Below are positions 50,108 to 59,114 of a stretch of 64,000 nucleotides of DNA, in pieces. This DNA is from an uncultured bacterium. Lineage in GTDB: Bacteria; Acidobacteriota; Thermoanaerobaculia; Thermoanaerobaculales; Thermoanaerobaculaceae. A program made the position numbers and the translations under genes. The notes below the pieces were generated by a model that was not told the DNA's origin, made no database searches, and saw only the letters and a list, made by a program, of their open reading frames with translations. Each line of letters opens with the position of its first letter. Positions within the stretch are counted from its first letter, which is position 1. The stretch lies in NCBI GenBank assembly GCA_937924755.1, contig CALEVZ010000037.1, forward strand, positions 54,015-118,014. The letters are read 5' to 3'.

Positions 50108-51232
50108 TCAGGCGTGGAGGATGGCGGCGACGTCGGAGATCTGCGCCAGCGCCTCCGCCGCCGGGCCGTCGATGGCCTCCACGTGCCCACCGTGCTCCAG
50201 CACGAGACTCGACATCCTGTCCACCATCCGCTGCTCCGGCTCCAGCGGCTCGCCACAGAGAGGGCAATTGGAGTCCGCAGATGGCGCCAGGGCGCCGCAT
50301 GCCGCGCAAAACCCGCCGTCCAGAGTCAGGCCTTGGCGGTAGATCAGCTTCCACACCCGGCCCTGGTTGATGGCGGCCAACGTGGCGGGCAGCCCGGCCA
50401 CACCACGCCCCCCCTTGCGGACTTCTTTCAGCAAGTCGCGCACGGTTTCCAGCTCGGCGGCGCGCTCCAGGCGGGCCTGGACCTCGGTGGTGCGGGCGAG
50501 GATCTCCTCGGGGGAGGAGGTCAAGGGGATGGGGAGAACCTCGACGAGGCGGCCGCGCAGCCGCTTGGGCAGGGCGCGCGAGAGCTCGGCCGCCGCCTCC
50601 ACCGCTCCGCCGATGATGAGCCGGTCCACCTCCAGCTGATCCAGCAGCCGCGCCATCTCGGTCGCCACCGTCCGGGCGTGGGAGGCCAACCCCTCCATCT
50701 GGCGGCGTTCCACCCGTGCTTTGGAGAGAATCTTGTCCGAGGCCGGAGAGGGTGGCGCGGGCTGGGAGGGGGCGATGAGATCCTTGTGCTCCTCGATCTC
50801 ACCCATGAAGATGGTCAACAGCCGGGCACGCTTGGCGTCAACGAGAACGACGCCGAAGCGCTCGTGCTCGTCCAGAGCCTCCAGGAGTGGCCGCAGGAAC
50901 GCACCACTGCGCCAGTACACCCCGGTGGGGAGAGGGATGCGGAGAACGTGTCGGAAGGTCACCCCCAGGCTGCGATGGCGGGCCATGACCAACGTCTTCC
51001 CGCTGGGGTCGACGCGCTTGATGCTTTCCTCCACATCGGCGCAGGTGGCGGCGAGCTCCTCGTCGCCGGGGTGCTCGGCGCGCAGCTGCCGCAGGAGATC
51101 CTTCAGTCGCGTCTCGAACTGTCGCTTGCGGTTGGCGGGGTTGGTCTGATCGATGTCGAGGTACACGGTGAGGGTCTTGCCGGGTGCCTGCGAGAGCTGC
51201 TGGAGCTGATCAATGTCACGATGACGGATCAT
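50108..51232 (-). CDS. Archaeo-eukaryotic release factor-like protein (baeRF family)
   Basis: A 374-aa protein resembling the bacterial eRF1-like (baeRF) families. LTVYLDID opens an N-terminal domain; then FLRPLLEALDEHERFGVVLVDAKRARLL is the typical middle segment. The last third has LPATLAAINQGRVWKLIYRQG, a four-Cys zinc ribbon (CAACGAL...CPLCGEP) and GGHVEAI of the L7Ae-like domain. The eRF1 GGQ peptide-release motif is not seen, so it may act in ribosome rescue or sensing rather than termination. GGAGG is 5 nt before the ATG at 51232; GTG 51238 and ATG 51235 are closer to the site. Confidence 0.7.
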   Translation of the reverse strand: MIRHRDIDQLQQLSQAPGKTLTVYLDIDQTNPANRKRQFETRLKDLLRQLRAEHPGDEELAATCADVEESIKRVDPSGKTLVMARHRSLGVTFRHVLRIPLPTGVYWRSGAFLRPLLEALDEHERFGVVLVDAKRARLLTIFMGEIEEHKDLIAPSQPAPPSPASDKILSKARVERRQMEGLASHARTVATEMARLLDQLEVDRLIIGGAVEAAAELSRALPKRLRGRLVEVLPIPLTSSPEEILARTTEVQARLERAAELETVRDLLKEVRKGGRGVAGLPATLAAINQGRVWKLIYRQGLTLDGGFCAACGALAPSADSNCPLCGEPLEPEQRMVDRMSSLVLEHGGHVEAIDGPAAEALAQISDVAAILHA

Positions 51233-51247
51233 CATCACCTCCGGGTC

Positions 51248-52054
51248 CTACTTCAGTATAGGGGACGGGGCAAGTCCTGCCAGTGCTGCCAGGGTGATCC
51301 CGGCGGCCACCGCCACGTTGAGTGACTCCACCGAGTTGCCCAGTGGGATGGTGAGGGTGACGTCACAGGAGGAGAGAAGTGACTTATCGAGACCGGCGCC
51401 TTCGTTACCCAGTACCAGCAGCAGAGGCAGGCGCGCGCGCCATGACGCCAGGGGGAGTCCGCCCGCGCCGGCGAGGGCGGCGACCTGGCCGCGGCGGGCG
51501 CGGGTAGCCGATGCGAGGGCCGCGAAGTCGGCCTCGGTGGCGACTGGGAACAGCAGGGTCTGGCCGGCGGCGGCGCGAATGGCGCGCGGGGCGAAGGGGT
51601 CGGCACAGCCGGGGGAGCAGGCCACCCCGTCGGCGCCGAGAGCGGCGGCGCAGCGCACGATGGCTCCGACGTTGGTGGGATCCTGAACGTGATCGAGGAA
51701 CAGCACCACCCCTTCCGTGGGTATCCGCCGGCGAACGACCGGGAAGAGCCCCAGCACCCCCTGGGGGTGGCGAGAGGGGGCGAGGCGCTCCATGACCTCC
51801 TCGGGAATGACAAACACGCCCCCGGCCGCGACCAGCGGGGCCAGAGGTGGACATTCCTCCAGCACTCCGAGGCTGGCGGGAGTGAGCAGGAGGAGGTCCG
51901 GGAGTAACTCGGCTCGAACCAGGTCGATAACGAGCTTGCGGCCATCTACCACGGCCGCGCCAGGCCGGCCGTGGCGCACCACATGGCGCACCTCGGCAAG
52001 ACGGGGGTTGTGCTTGCCCAGCGTCGGAATGGCCGACGGGCCCTGTACTGTCAT
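51248..52054 (-). CDS. TrmH/SpoU-family RNA 2'-O-methyltransferase
   Basis: A 268-aa SPOUT-fold methyltransferase. The three knot motifs are present: DPTNVGAIVRCAAALGADGV, LLVLGNEGAGLDKSLL and IPLGNSVESLNVAVAAGI. An N-terminal substrate-binding extension is present, as in RlmB and TrmH relatives that modify rRNA or tRNA. The exact target is not clear. The ATG at 52054 overlaps the stop of a 17-codon upstream reading frame (ATGA), which may couple its translation. Confidence 0.88.
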   Translation of the reverse strand: MTVQGPSAIPTLGKHNPRLAEVRHVVRHGRPGAAVVDGRKLVIDLVRAELLPDLLLLTPASLGVLEECPPLAPLVAAGGVFVIPEEVMERLAPSRHPQGVLGLFPVVRRRIPTEGVVLFLDHVQDPTNVGAIVRCAAALGADGVACSPGCADPFAPRAIRAAAGQTLLFPVATEADFAALASATRARRGQVAALAGAGGLPLASWRARLPLLLVLGNEGAGLDKSLLSSCDVTLTIPLGNSVESLNVAVAAGITLAALAGLAPSPILK

Positions 52055-52104
52055 TCCGGGCGTCCGCCACGGGCGCCGCGAGCGGCCCTGAGGGTTTGTA
52101 CCAT
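52051..52104 (-). CDS. Putative 17-codon leader peptide upstream of the methyltransferase
   Basis: ATG at 52104 opens a short frame of 17 codons (beginning MVQTLRAARG, ending GRPE) whose TGA overlaps the methyltransferase ATG. A TACAAT lies exactly 6 nt upstream (52111-52116), so the leader would be read from a leaderless transcript. The product is Arg-rich (five Arg). Coding status is inferred from position only. Confidence 0.4.
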   Translation of the reverse strand: MVQTLRAARGARGGRPE

Positions 52105-52110
52105 GGCAGA

Positions 52111-52219
52111 ATTGTAAACACTTCGGGTCGCTGGGGAGAAAAAGGGTGTCGGGGGCTTTCGCCAGACCTGGATGGCGTGTCCTATCTCACTTGCTCCTCA
52201 GCGGCTTTCGTGGGAGAAT
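52111..52219. promoter_or_regulatory. Divergent promoters (leader peptide / DUF4388 gene)
   Basis: Minus strand: TACAAT 52111-52116, 6 nt before the ATG at 52104. Plus strand: -35 TTGCTC (52191-52196), 17-bp spacer, extended -10 TGG-GAGAAT (hexamer 52214-52219), 9 nt before the ATG at 52229. The plus-strand promoter is the only one of the leaderless set with a good -35. Confidence 0.55.
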
Positions 52220-52228
52220 GCCAATGCC

Positions 52229-53557
52229 ATGAGGGGGGTCACCCCGGCGCTTGAGGTGTTTCGTGCCCGCCAGGAAGAGCGGGTCAGTGGGCCGCTGTCC
52301 CTCTTGCCGCCACTGCTGCTGCTGGAGGCGGCGGAGCGCAACGGGCAGGATTGCCGCCTGACCCTGCGGGACCCCGGCGGGGGCAACGTCCTCATCGCCA
52401 TCTTCCGCGGCGGGCGGCCGACCATGGTGTTTTCCCCCGGGGATGGGCGCTCGCTGGGGGAGCTCCTCCTGGACGCTGGACGCATCGACCACGCCACGCT
52501 CGTGGAGCTCCTCGGCTGCCGGGCGCAGGAGCGGGGGTCGCTGGAGCGGCTCCTGCACCAGCGAACTCAGCTGGAGGACGGGGAGTTGCAACGCTATTTC
52601 GACTTCCAGGCGCGGGCGCGTTTGCTGGAGGCCCTTAGCTGGCGCAGCGGCAGCTTCGAGATGGAGCGCTACCACGGCGACGAAGAGTCGGATCTTCGCC
52701 TCAATCTGCCGAGTTTCCATACGCTTGCACTGCGCTCGCAGGCGCGCGCGCAGACGCTGGCGGAACTGTTGCCTACGCTACCTGCCCCCCTGGAGCATCT
52801 CCTGGTGCGGCGCAGGACTGCGACGGCGAGGCCGCAGGACGATGTCCAGTCGGCCGTGTTTCAGGCGATCGGCGAGGGGTGTCTCTTTCCGCAGCTGGTG
52901 GCCCGGGTGTTGTGCGACGACGACCTGGTGCTGCGGGCGGTGGTGGAACTGGTGGGTGCTCGCGCCCTGGTCATGCAGCCGAGGGCCGCGGCGGTGTCCG
53001 GTCCGGCGCGCTCGGAGGGGGAAGAGGGCTCCTTCCGCGGCGAGCTGCTCCATGCCATCGTGCGGCGGCTGCGCGGCGATGGCGGGCTTGTCGACCCGGC
53101 GCTGTGGGTGCTGGTGGTGGGTGAGGAGAGTGGGCAGGCCGGGGAGCTCGTCAACCGGCTGGGGGGCCGTATTGCGGGCGAGCCTGTGCGCGAAAAGCTC
53201 CCCGTCACCACCGTGGCGCGGGTGCGGGTGCGAGTCGCCGGCGGCGCCACCCTGTGTGCCGTGGCGGTGGAGCCGGACTCACTGTCCCGCGCCGCCATTG
53301 ACCCTCTCCTGTCGCGCTTTGACGTCCTGTGCGTGGTGGCTGGAAAGGCAGCCTCGCCCAGGCTCGACGCGCTGTTGGAAAGCGTCGAGGCGGTGGGGAG
53401 GCCGCTGGTGGTGGGAGTGCGTCTCGGCGGCCGGGGGCGCAGGTGGCCAGCGGCAATGCGAGCCGCTCTGACCGTCCCCGACACCGGCCAGCTGCCCTCC
53501 CGCGACCTCGTGGGCCCGCTCTTGGAAGTGCTTCACGGCGCCGCATCTCAGGCTTGA
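52229..53557 (+). CDS. DUF4388/PATAN-domain protein with C-terminal GTPase-like region
   Basis: A 442-aa protein. Residues from about 20 on (GPLSLLPPLLLLEAAERNGQ, then DGRSLGELLLDAGRIDHATL) resemble PATAN/DUF4388 domains found in bacterial two-component and gliding-motility proteins. The second half has ALWVLVVGEESGQAGELV and VVVGVRLGGRG, which look like a degenerate nucleotide-binding fold; no full P-loop is present. The function is unknown, perhaps signalling. The ATG at 52229 lies 9 nt after an extended -10 and lacks a ribosome binding site. Confidence 0.6.
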   Translation: MRGVTPALEVFRARQEERVSGPLSLLPPLLLLEAAERNGQDCRLTLRDPGGGNVLIAIFRGGRPTMVFSPGDGRSLGELLLDAGRIDHATLVELLGCRAQERGSLERLLHQRTQLEDGELQRYFDFQARARLLEALSWRSGSFEMERYHGDEESDLRLNLPSFHTLALRSQARAQTLAELLPTLPAPLEHLLVRRRTATARPQDDVQSAVFQAIGEGCLFPQLVARVLCDDDLVLRAVVELVGARALVMQPRAAAVSGPARSEGEEGSFRGELLHAIVRRLRGDGGLVDPALWVLVVGEESGQAGELVNRLGGRIAGEPVREKLPVTTVARVRVRVAGGATLCAVAVEPDSLSRAAIDPLLSRFDVLCVVAGKAASPRLDALLESVEAVGRPLVVGVRLGGRGRRWPAAMRAALTVPDTGQLPSRDLVGPLLEVLHGAASQA

Positions 53558-53636
53558 CGCCACCCTCGTGTACAATACGCTCACGTTATTCGTTGCGCCC
53601 GAGGGGGAATGCCCAGGGGCCGGCAAGGAGAAGAAC

Positions 53637-54356
53637 ATGGTGGGACGAACAACGATGAGGGGAGCGCTGGCGTTGGTGCTGGCGTGGCCGGCGCAGCTGT
53701 GGGCCCAGGCGTCCGACCCACGCACCGCCGAGGGACAGCTGCGGGTGTGCGGAGGGGCCGCCAATTGGCAGCGCGTTGGGTATCTGGAGTTCGAGGTGCG
53801 CATCGAGACCGAGCAAGGGGTGCAGGGTCCCTGGCTGTACCGCTGGGCGCGGCGAGAGGGGTTCATGCGCATGACCGGCCCGGCGCCGGACGGGGCTCAG
53901 GCGGACGTCGCCGTGGAACTCAACTCGCGCACCGGTGGCGGCTGGAAATCCGGGGTCCAGCTTACCGGCAAGGCCCTGTCCGAAACCGTGTCGTGGGCGC
54001 TGGGGCGCTTTGCCGAGGACGTGCTCTGGTTGACCTTTCCCCTGGAGTGGGGAGGGGCCGGCGTGACGGTGCGCCCGCTGCCGGATGAGGTCGGGGAGAG
54101 CGGCGTGACGCACCCGGCCGTGGAAGTTCGTTCGGCCAGTGGCACCTGGCGGTGCCTCCTCGACCCGGAGACCGGGCGCATCCACCAGACCACCTTTTCT
54201 CGCCCCGGGGCGGGAAGCTACACGACCGTGTGGGAGGACTGGCAGGAGCGCGGAGGGGTCTTCTTCGCTGGGCGACGGAGGATCCTGGAGACGGGCGAGA
54301 CGATCAACCTGAGCGTCCGACAGGCGCTGCCGCAGACGCCAGCCACGGCGTTTTGA
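53637..54356 (+). CDS. Secreted hypothetical protein (239 aa)
   Basis: An exported protein of unknown family. The signal peptide (MVGRTTMRGALALVLAWPAQLWAQA) is followed by a beta-rich body with WLYRWARREGFMRMTGPA and VEVRSASGTWRCLLDPETGRI, resembling LolA/LolB-like or DUF outer-envelope proteins by pattern only. The ATG at 53637 has AAGGAGAAG upstream. TTGACG (53554-53559) with TACGCT 16 bp further is a possible promoter. Confidence 0.55.
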   Translation: MVGRTTMRGALALVLAWPAQLWAQASDPRTAEGQLRVCGGAANWQRVGYLEFEVRIETEQGVQGPWLYRWARREGFMRMTGPAPDGAQADVAVELNSRTGGGWKSGVQLTGKALSETVSWALGRFAEDVLWLTFPLEWGGAGVTVRPLPDEVGESGVTHPAVEVRSASGTWRCLLDPETGRIHQTTFSRPGAGSYTTVWEDWQERGGVFFAGRRRILETGETINLSVRQALPQTPATAF

Positions 54357-54387
54357 TCATGGCAGTGTGCGCCTCGGTCGGCGACCG

Positions 54388-55566
54388 ATGACCACCATGG
54401 CCGCCGGGGAGCTCTCGCCGCTGTGGATTGACCACGCCGAGGGCGTTGAAACTCTGATCCGAACCCTGCGCAGCTCGTCCGCGGTAGCACTGGATACCGA
54501 GGCGGATTCGTTTCATTCCTATCATCACAAGCTGTGTCTGGTTCAGGTTTCCAGCGGCGGCCTGCATGCCCTTCTGGATCCCCTGCGCCTGGGAGCGGGC
54601 GGGCTCGCTCCCCTTGCCGCCGTGCTGGAGGATCGCAGCTGTCTGAAGATTCTCCACGGGGCCGACTACGACCTCAGGATCCTGGATCGGGATGTGGGTG
54701 TGCGGCTCCGGGGACTGGCCGACACCCACGTGGCTGCCCAGCTCTTGGGCGAGCCTCATACCGGCCTGGCGTCCATGTTGGAAAAGGAGCTCGGCGTCCA
54801 CCTGAGTAAAGAGCTGCAGCGGGCCGACTGGTCGGTGCGACCGCTGTCGGCAGCCCATCGTGCCTACGCGGCGGCGGATACGGCCTTCCTGGAGACGCTG
54901 CTGGAGCGGCTGCTCGCCCGCCTTCGCGCCCTCGGGCGGCTGGCCTGGTGGGAGGAGGAGTGCCGCGCCCTGGAGGAGGTCCGGTACGAACCCCCCCCCT
55001 CCGACACCTTTGCCTTCGAACGACTTAAGGGCGCGAAGGCCTTGCGAGGGCTGGCCCGGGACCGGCTGGCGGCGTTGCACGCGTGGCGGGAGGGGGTGGC
55101 CGCGGCGGCCGACGTGGCGCCGTACAAGGTCATGGGCACGGAGGCCATGCTGCGGCTGGCTCGGGAGGCCCCGACCGACATGGCGGCGCTGGCCGCCACG
55201 CCGGGCGTCAGTCGTGCCACCGTGCGACGGCACGGCCCTGCTCTGCTGCAGCTGCTGTTCCAGCCACCTCCGGCTCCACAACGGGAGCACCTGCCGCGTC
55301 CCGCCGTGGATCGGGAGTTCGAGGGTCGACTCAAGGTCGCCCGCGCCCGCCGGGATGAGCGGGCGCGCCTCCTGGATCTGGAGCCGGGGGTTCTGGCGCC
55401 CCGGGAGCGGCTGGAGGAGGTGGTTCGAGCCCTGCCCGAGCATGAGGACGCCTTGGCCGAGTGCCTGGGGCGGCGATGGCGAGCGGCGGCGCTGGCGGCC
55501 GACCTTCTCCCCCTGACCGCCGAGTGGCGGGCCTCGAGAAGTTCCGATGACTGCCCTGCGCGATGA
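54388..55566 (+). CDS. rnd: Ribonuclease D
   Basis: A 392-aa 3'-to-5' exoribonuclease for tRNA maturation. The DEDDy catalytic set is visible: VALDTEADSFHS (Asp, Glu), LHGADYDLRIL (Asp), and YAAADTAFL (Tyr...Asp). An HRDC domain follows at about 210-290 (LRGLARDRLAALHAWREGVA). The ATG at 54388 is preceded by a 10-codon frame starting at 54359 whose TGA overlaps it. It overlaps recO by 20 nt downstream. Confidence 0.93.
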   Translation: MTTMAAGELSPLWIDHAEGVETLIRTLRSSSAVALDTEADSFHSYHHKLCLVQVSSGGLHALLDPLRLGAGGLAPLAAVLEDRSCLKILHGADYDLRILDRDVGVRLRGLADTHVAAQLLGEPHTGLASMLEKELGVHLSKELQRADWSVRPLSAAHRAYAAADTAFLETLLERLLARLRALGRLAWWEEECRALEEVRYEPPPSDTFAFERLKGAKALRGLARDRLAALHAWREGVAAAADVAPYKVMGTEAMLRLAREAPTDMAALAATPGVSRATVRRHGPALLQLLFQPPPAPQREHLPRPAVDREFEGRLKVARARRDERARLLDLEPGVLAPRERLEEVVRALPEHEDALAECLGRRWRAAALAADLLPLTAEWRASRSSDDCPAR

Positions 55567-56332
55567 GGCCATCGTTCTCTCCCGTCTCCCCCTGCGTGAG
55601 CGCGACCTGCTCGTGGTTCTCCTCACCCGGCAGCAGGGGGTTCAGCGAGGGGTGGCGCGGCGAGCCCGGGGCGGGCGCGGCCGCCTGGCAGCTCTTCTGG
55701 AGCCACTCAGCGCCTGCCGGGTGAGCCTGTTTCGGCGCCGGCAGGCGGAGCTGGCCACTGTGGACGACGCTGCCCTTCTGCGGTCGGCGTTTGCCCTGGC
55801 ACGTCAGCCGGCGAACTGGGCGGCGGGGCAGGTGGTGGCAGAGCTGGCGACCCTCTTCTGCCCCGAGGGCCAGCGGTCGGAAGCGTCGTATCGACTGGTG
55901 GACCACTGCCTGGGGTACCTGCTCGGCGGTGGGGATCCCCGCATTGCCGTGGCCTACGCCGAGCTCTGGTTTCTCCGCCTGGGCGGAGTGCTTCCCGACC
56001 TGACCCGCTGCGCCGCCTGCCAGCAGCCGCTGGGTGGGGGCCCCTGGGGGTGGGAGGCCGCCTCCGGGCACCTGTTGTGCTCTTCCCACGCTGCCGGCGC
56101 GGGTGAACTGCTGCCGATCCCGGCGACCGCCTGGCTGACCCGGGCGAGCCGGGTCGCCGTGGACGACGTGCGCCAACCGCCGCCGGGCGCTGCCGTGACC
56201 TGGCTGCACCGCCTGGAGGAGGAGTTCACTGAACGCCCCCTGCGGTCCTGGCAGTTCCTGCAGTTGGCGCTGGCGGCACACCCCGGGGCGGGGGCGCCGG
56301 CTGGCGCCCCGACTCCGGGGGGCGAACCCTAG
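55547..56332 (+). CDS. recO: DNA repair protein RecO
   Basis: A 261-aa recombination mediator that helps load RecA with RecR. The N-terminal OB fold starts RDEAIVLSRLPLRERDLLVVLL. The central part has the helical bundle, and CAACQQPL...LLCSSH supplies zinc-finger-like cysteines in the usual place. The ATG at 55547 lies inside rnd. Its 3' end overlaps the convergent DUF35 gene by 4 bp. Confidence 0.9.
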   Translation: MTALRDEAIVLSRLPLRERDLLVVLLTRQQGVQRGVARRARGGRGRLAALLEPLSACRVSLFRRRQAELATVDDAALLRSAFALARQPANWAAGQVVAELATLFCPEGQRSEASYRLVDHCLGYLLGGGDPRIAVAYAELWFLRLGGVLPDLTRCAACQQPLGGGPWGWEAASGHLLCSSHAAGAGELLPIPATAWLTRASRVAVDDVRQPPPGAAVTWLHRLEEEFTERPLRSWQFLQLALAAHPGAGAPAGAPTPGGEP

Positions 56333-56727
56333 CGCGGTACGGCTTTGTGGCCGTAGGCGATGACGCCCGCCTCGCCGTCCTCCTGAATGCGACGGAACTG
56401 CAGCTCCACCGGCATGCCGATTTCCGGCTGCTGGTCGACCAGGTCGGTGAGCTCACAGGTCAGCGTGCCCCCGCCCTCCAGGGCGACCACCGCCAGGATG
56501 TAGGGAACCTGGTGCTTGAAGGCCGAGCCGGCCACGTGGATGACGGTGAAGGTCTTGACCACGCCGTGGGAGGAAAGGCGGTGCACGGCGAACTCGCGGG
56601 CGCCGCAGGCCGGGCAGACCAGGCGGCGAGGGTAGAGAATCTCACCGCAGGCCAGGCAGCGGGCGCCCTCCAGACGGTAGCGAGCCGGGTACTCTCGCGT
56701 CAGGCGAGCGGCAGAAGGTGTGGTCAT
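56329..56727 (-). CDS. DUF35 OB-fold acyl-CoA-binding partner of the thiolase/HMG-CoA synthase
   Basis: A 132-aa protein with a four-Cys zinc ribbon ([18 protein letters not shown], about residues 23-40) followed by an OB-fold with [13 protein letters not shown] and [13 protein letters not shown]. In archaea a DUF35 protein bridges acetoacetyl-CoA thiolase and HMG-CoA synthase in a complex that passes on the acetoacetyl-CoA. Here it directly follows those two genes and overlaps the thiolase stop by 4 nt, the same arrangement. Confidence 0.9.
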   Translation of the reverse strand: MTTPSAARLTREYPARYRLEGARCLACGEILYPRRLVCPACGAREFAVHRLSSHGVVKTFTVIHVAGSAFKHQVPYILAVVALEGGGTLTCELTDLVDQQPEIGMPVELQFRRIQEDGEAGVIAYGHKAVPR

Positions 56728-57887
56728 GGGATCACCTCCAAGACGTGCACGACACTGGACGCGCCGGTGCCGCCCATGTTCTGGGTGAGGCCGATGCGCG
56801 CCCCGGCGACCTGGCGGGCGCCGGCCTCTCCCCGCAGTTGCAGAGTAACCTCGACCGCCTGCGCCACGCCGGTTGCCCCCACCGGGTGACCCTTGGACTT
56901 TAGGCCGCCGGAGGGGTTCACCGGGATGCGGCCCCCCAGGCCGGTTTCCCCGGCGGCGGTGGCCGGGCCCCCCTGCCCTCTGGGCACAAAGCCTAGCGCT
57001 TCGATGATCATGATCTCGGCGATGGTGAAGCAGTCGTGGACCTCGGCCACCTGAATTGCCTCGGGGGTCACGCCGGCCATGGCGTAGGCCTTCTGGGCGG
57101 CGGCGGTGACGGCGTTGAGGGCGGTGAGGTCGGCGCGGTTGTGCAGCGCCATGCGGTCGGTGGCCAGCCCCACCCCGGCGATGCGCACCAACGGGCGCCC
57201 TTTGGCCAGACGTCGGGCGGTCTCCTTATCGGACAGCACCACCGCGGCCGCCCCGTCGGTGATGGGGGAGCAACTCAGGACGGTCAGGGGGTCGGCCACC
57301 ATGGTGCCGTTGAGGACTTCATCGACGGTGACCGCCCGCCGGTACTGGGCGTGGGGGTTGTGGATCCCGTTGGCGTGGTTCTTCACTGCCACCATGGCCA
57401 TCTGTTCCCGGGTGGTGCCAAAGGCGGCCATGTGGGCCCGCGCCATCATGGCGTACAGCCCCGGGAACGTGGCGCCGGGGAAAACCTCCCACTCCTGATC
57501 GGCGGCGGTGGCCAAGGCGGCGGTGGCCTCATCGTTGGAGCAGTCGGTCATCTTCTCGACGCCCGTGACCAGCACCACGTCGGCAAGACCCGAGGCCACC
57601 TCCAGAAAGCCCGTGCGCAAGGCCACCCCGCCGGAGGCGCAGGCGGACTCCACGCGGGTGGCGGGGATGCCGGCCATCCCCAGCTCGTCGGCGAGGAGAG
57701 CCCCCAGGTGCTCCTGGCCAACGAACAAGCCGCCGGACATGCACCCAACGGTCATGGCATCGACCTTGTCGACACCGGCGTCGGCCAGGGCCGCGAGGGC
57801 GGCCTGCGTCCAGATGGTGCGCAGGGAGAGGTCCCACAGCTCTCCCCAGTCGTTCATGCCCACACCGATGATGCAGACGTCTCGCAT
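56724..57887 (-). CDS. Acetyl-CoA acetyltransferase, archaeal/SCP-x-type thiolase
   Basis: A 387-aa thiolase of the group paired with DUF35. The nucleophile Cys lies in [14 protein letters not shown] (about residue 88). The second block [18 protein letters not shown] and the terminal [16 protein letters not shown] with the catalytic His are intact. It would condense two acetyl-CoA to acetoacetyl-CoA for the HMG-CoA synthase just upstream. The ATG at 57887 gives the family length; the upstream frame overlaps the synthase gene. Confidence 0.88.
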   Translation of the reverse strand: MRDVCIIGVGMNDWGELWDLSLRTIWTQAALAALADAGVDKVDAMTVGCMSGGLFVGQEHLGALLADELGMAGIPATRVESACASGGVALRTGFLEVASGLADVVLVTGVEKMTDCSNDEATAALATAADQEWEVFPGATFPGLYAMMARAHMAAFGTTREQMAMVAVKNHANGIHNPHAQYRRAVTVDEVLNGTMVADPLTVLSCSPITDGAAAVVLSDKETARRLAKGRPLVRIAGVGLATDRMALHNRADLTALNAVTAAAQKAYAMAGVTPEAIQVAEVHDCFTIAEIMIIEALGFVPRGQGGPATAAGETGLGGRIPVNPSGGLKSKGHPVGATGVAQAVEVTLQLRGEAGARQVAGARIGLTQNMGGTGASSVVHVLEVIP

Positions 57888-57900
57888 GTTCTCTGCCCCC

Positions 57901-58950
57901 TCACTCGCCCATGCGGATCTTGCCGCGGAGCTTGGCGTACATTCCGTAGTCCACGTAGAGCTTGCGCTCGTCGAGCTGCGTCCGGGTGGTCGGGGCGAGC
58001 GCCTGGACCTCGCGGATGCGCTCGGTGACCGTCCAGATGAAGCCGTCGGAGCCGGCGCCCGAGCCAAAGGAGACCATGAGGATGCGGTCGCCGGGCCTGG
58101 CGACGTCGAGGATCGCCGTCAGGCCCATGGGGGATGCACCGGAGTAGGTGTTGCCCAGCCACGGCGACAACCACCCGGCGAGCATCTGTTGCCTGGAAAA
58201 ACCCAGCTCGCGGCCGACGCGCATGGGAAACTTGCCATTAGGCTGGTGGAATACCGCGAAAGTGAAGTCCTGGGGGGTGGCTCCGACCTTGGCCATGAGC
58301 GCCAGCGCCGCGCCCTTGGTGTGCTTGAAGTACGCGGGTTCGCCGGTAAAGCGGGCGGCGTGGCGGGGGTAGTGCATGTACTCGCGCCGCCAGAAGTCGG
58401 GGGTGTCGGTCATGAAGGAGGTCTGGGCGTCCAGGGTGGCCAGGAGATTCTCCCTCCCGAAAATGAACGCCGCCGCCCCGGCCGCCGTGGAGTACTCCAG
58501 GGCATCGCCGGGCGCTCCCTGGGAGGTGTCGGCGCCGATGGCCAGGGCGTACTCCACCTCGCCGGCCCGCACCAAGGCGCTGGCGATGAACATGCCCTCG
58601 CTGCCGGCCTTGCAGGCGAACTCCAGATCGGCGCAGTGCACGTCCGGGGTGGCGCCGATGGCCTCGGCGACCACGGTGCCCGAGGGCTTGACCGCGTACG
58701 GGTGCGACTCGGAGCCGATGTAGACGGCCCCGATGCGCGCCGGGTCGATCCCGGCCCGCATGAGGGCGCGCCGCGCGGCGGTGGTGGACATCGTGATGGT
58801 GTCCTCATCCCGCGCCGGCACCGACTTTTCGTGCAGCTCGAGGCCGCGCTCGAAGGCGTTCTCATCGGCGCCCCAGACCTTGGCGATGTCGCCCAGACGT
58901 ATGCGCCGCCGGGGAATGTAGGAGCCGTAGCCAACGATCCCCACTGTCAT
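57901..58950 (-). CDS. Hydroxymethylglutaryl-CoA synthase, archaeal type
   Basis: A 349-aa HMG-CoA synthase of the short archaeal type. It starts [19 protein letters not shown] and has the nucleophile Cys in [15 protein letters not shown] (about residue 114). Other blocks are [20 protein letters not shown] and [16 protein letters not shown] with the catalytic His. It condenses acetyl-CoA with acetoacetyl-CoA, the first committed step towards mevalonate. GGAGG sits 9 nt before the ATG. It leads the three-gene operon with thiolase and DUF35. Confidence 0.92.
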   Translation of the reverse strand: MTVGIVGYGSYIPRRRIRLGDIAKVWGADENAFERGLELHEKSVPARDEDTITMSTTAARRALMRAGIDPARIGAVYIGSESHPYAVKPSGTVVAEAIGATPDVHCADLEFACKAGSEGMFIASALVRAGEVEYALAIGADTSQGAPGDALEYSTAAGAAAFIFGRENLLATLDAQTSFMTDTPDFWRREYMHYPRHAARFTGEPAYFKHTKGAALALMAKVGATPQDFTFAVFHQPNGKFPMRVGRELGFSRQQMLAGWLSPWLGNTYSGASPMGLTAILDVARPGDRILMVSFGSGAGSDGFIWTVTERIREVQALAPTTRTQLDERKLYVDYGMYAKLRGKIRMGE

Positions 58951-59114
58951 CCTTTTCCTCCTTTTTCACCGGCGACCGGAGCCGGAGGCCGGTGCGCCCG
59001 GGTGGACGAGCACTGGCAGCTTAGCAGTGCGTGAAGACCGGCACAAGGGGCTGACGAGGATGTGATGGTCACATGGGGCGCTCTGCGCGAGGCCGACCGG
59101 GCGAGTTCACCCGT

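Noticed and set aside
54359..54391. A 10-codon leader frame before RNase D
   Set aside because: It overlaps the rnd start in the same ATGA fashion as the methyltransferase leader, but has no promoter or ribosome binding site of its own, so chance is likely.
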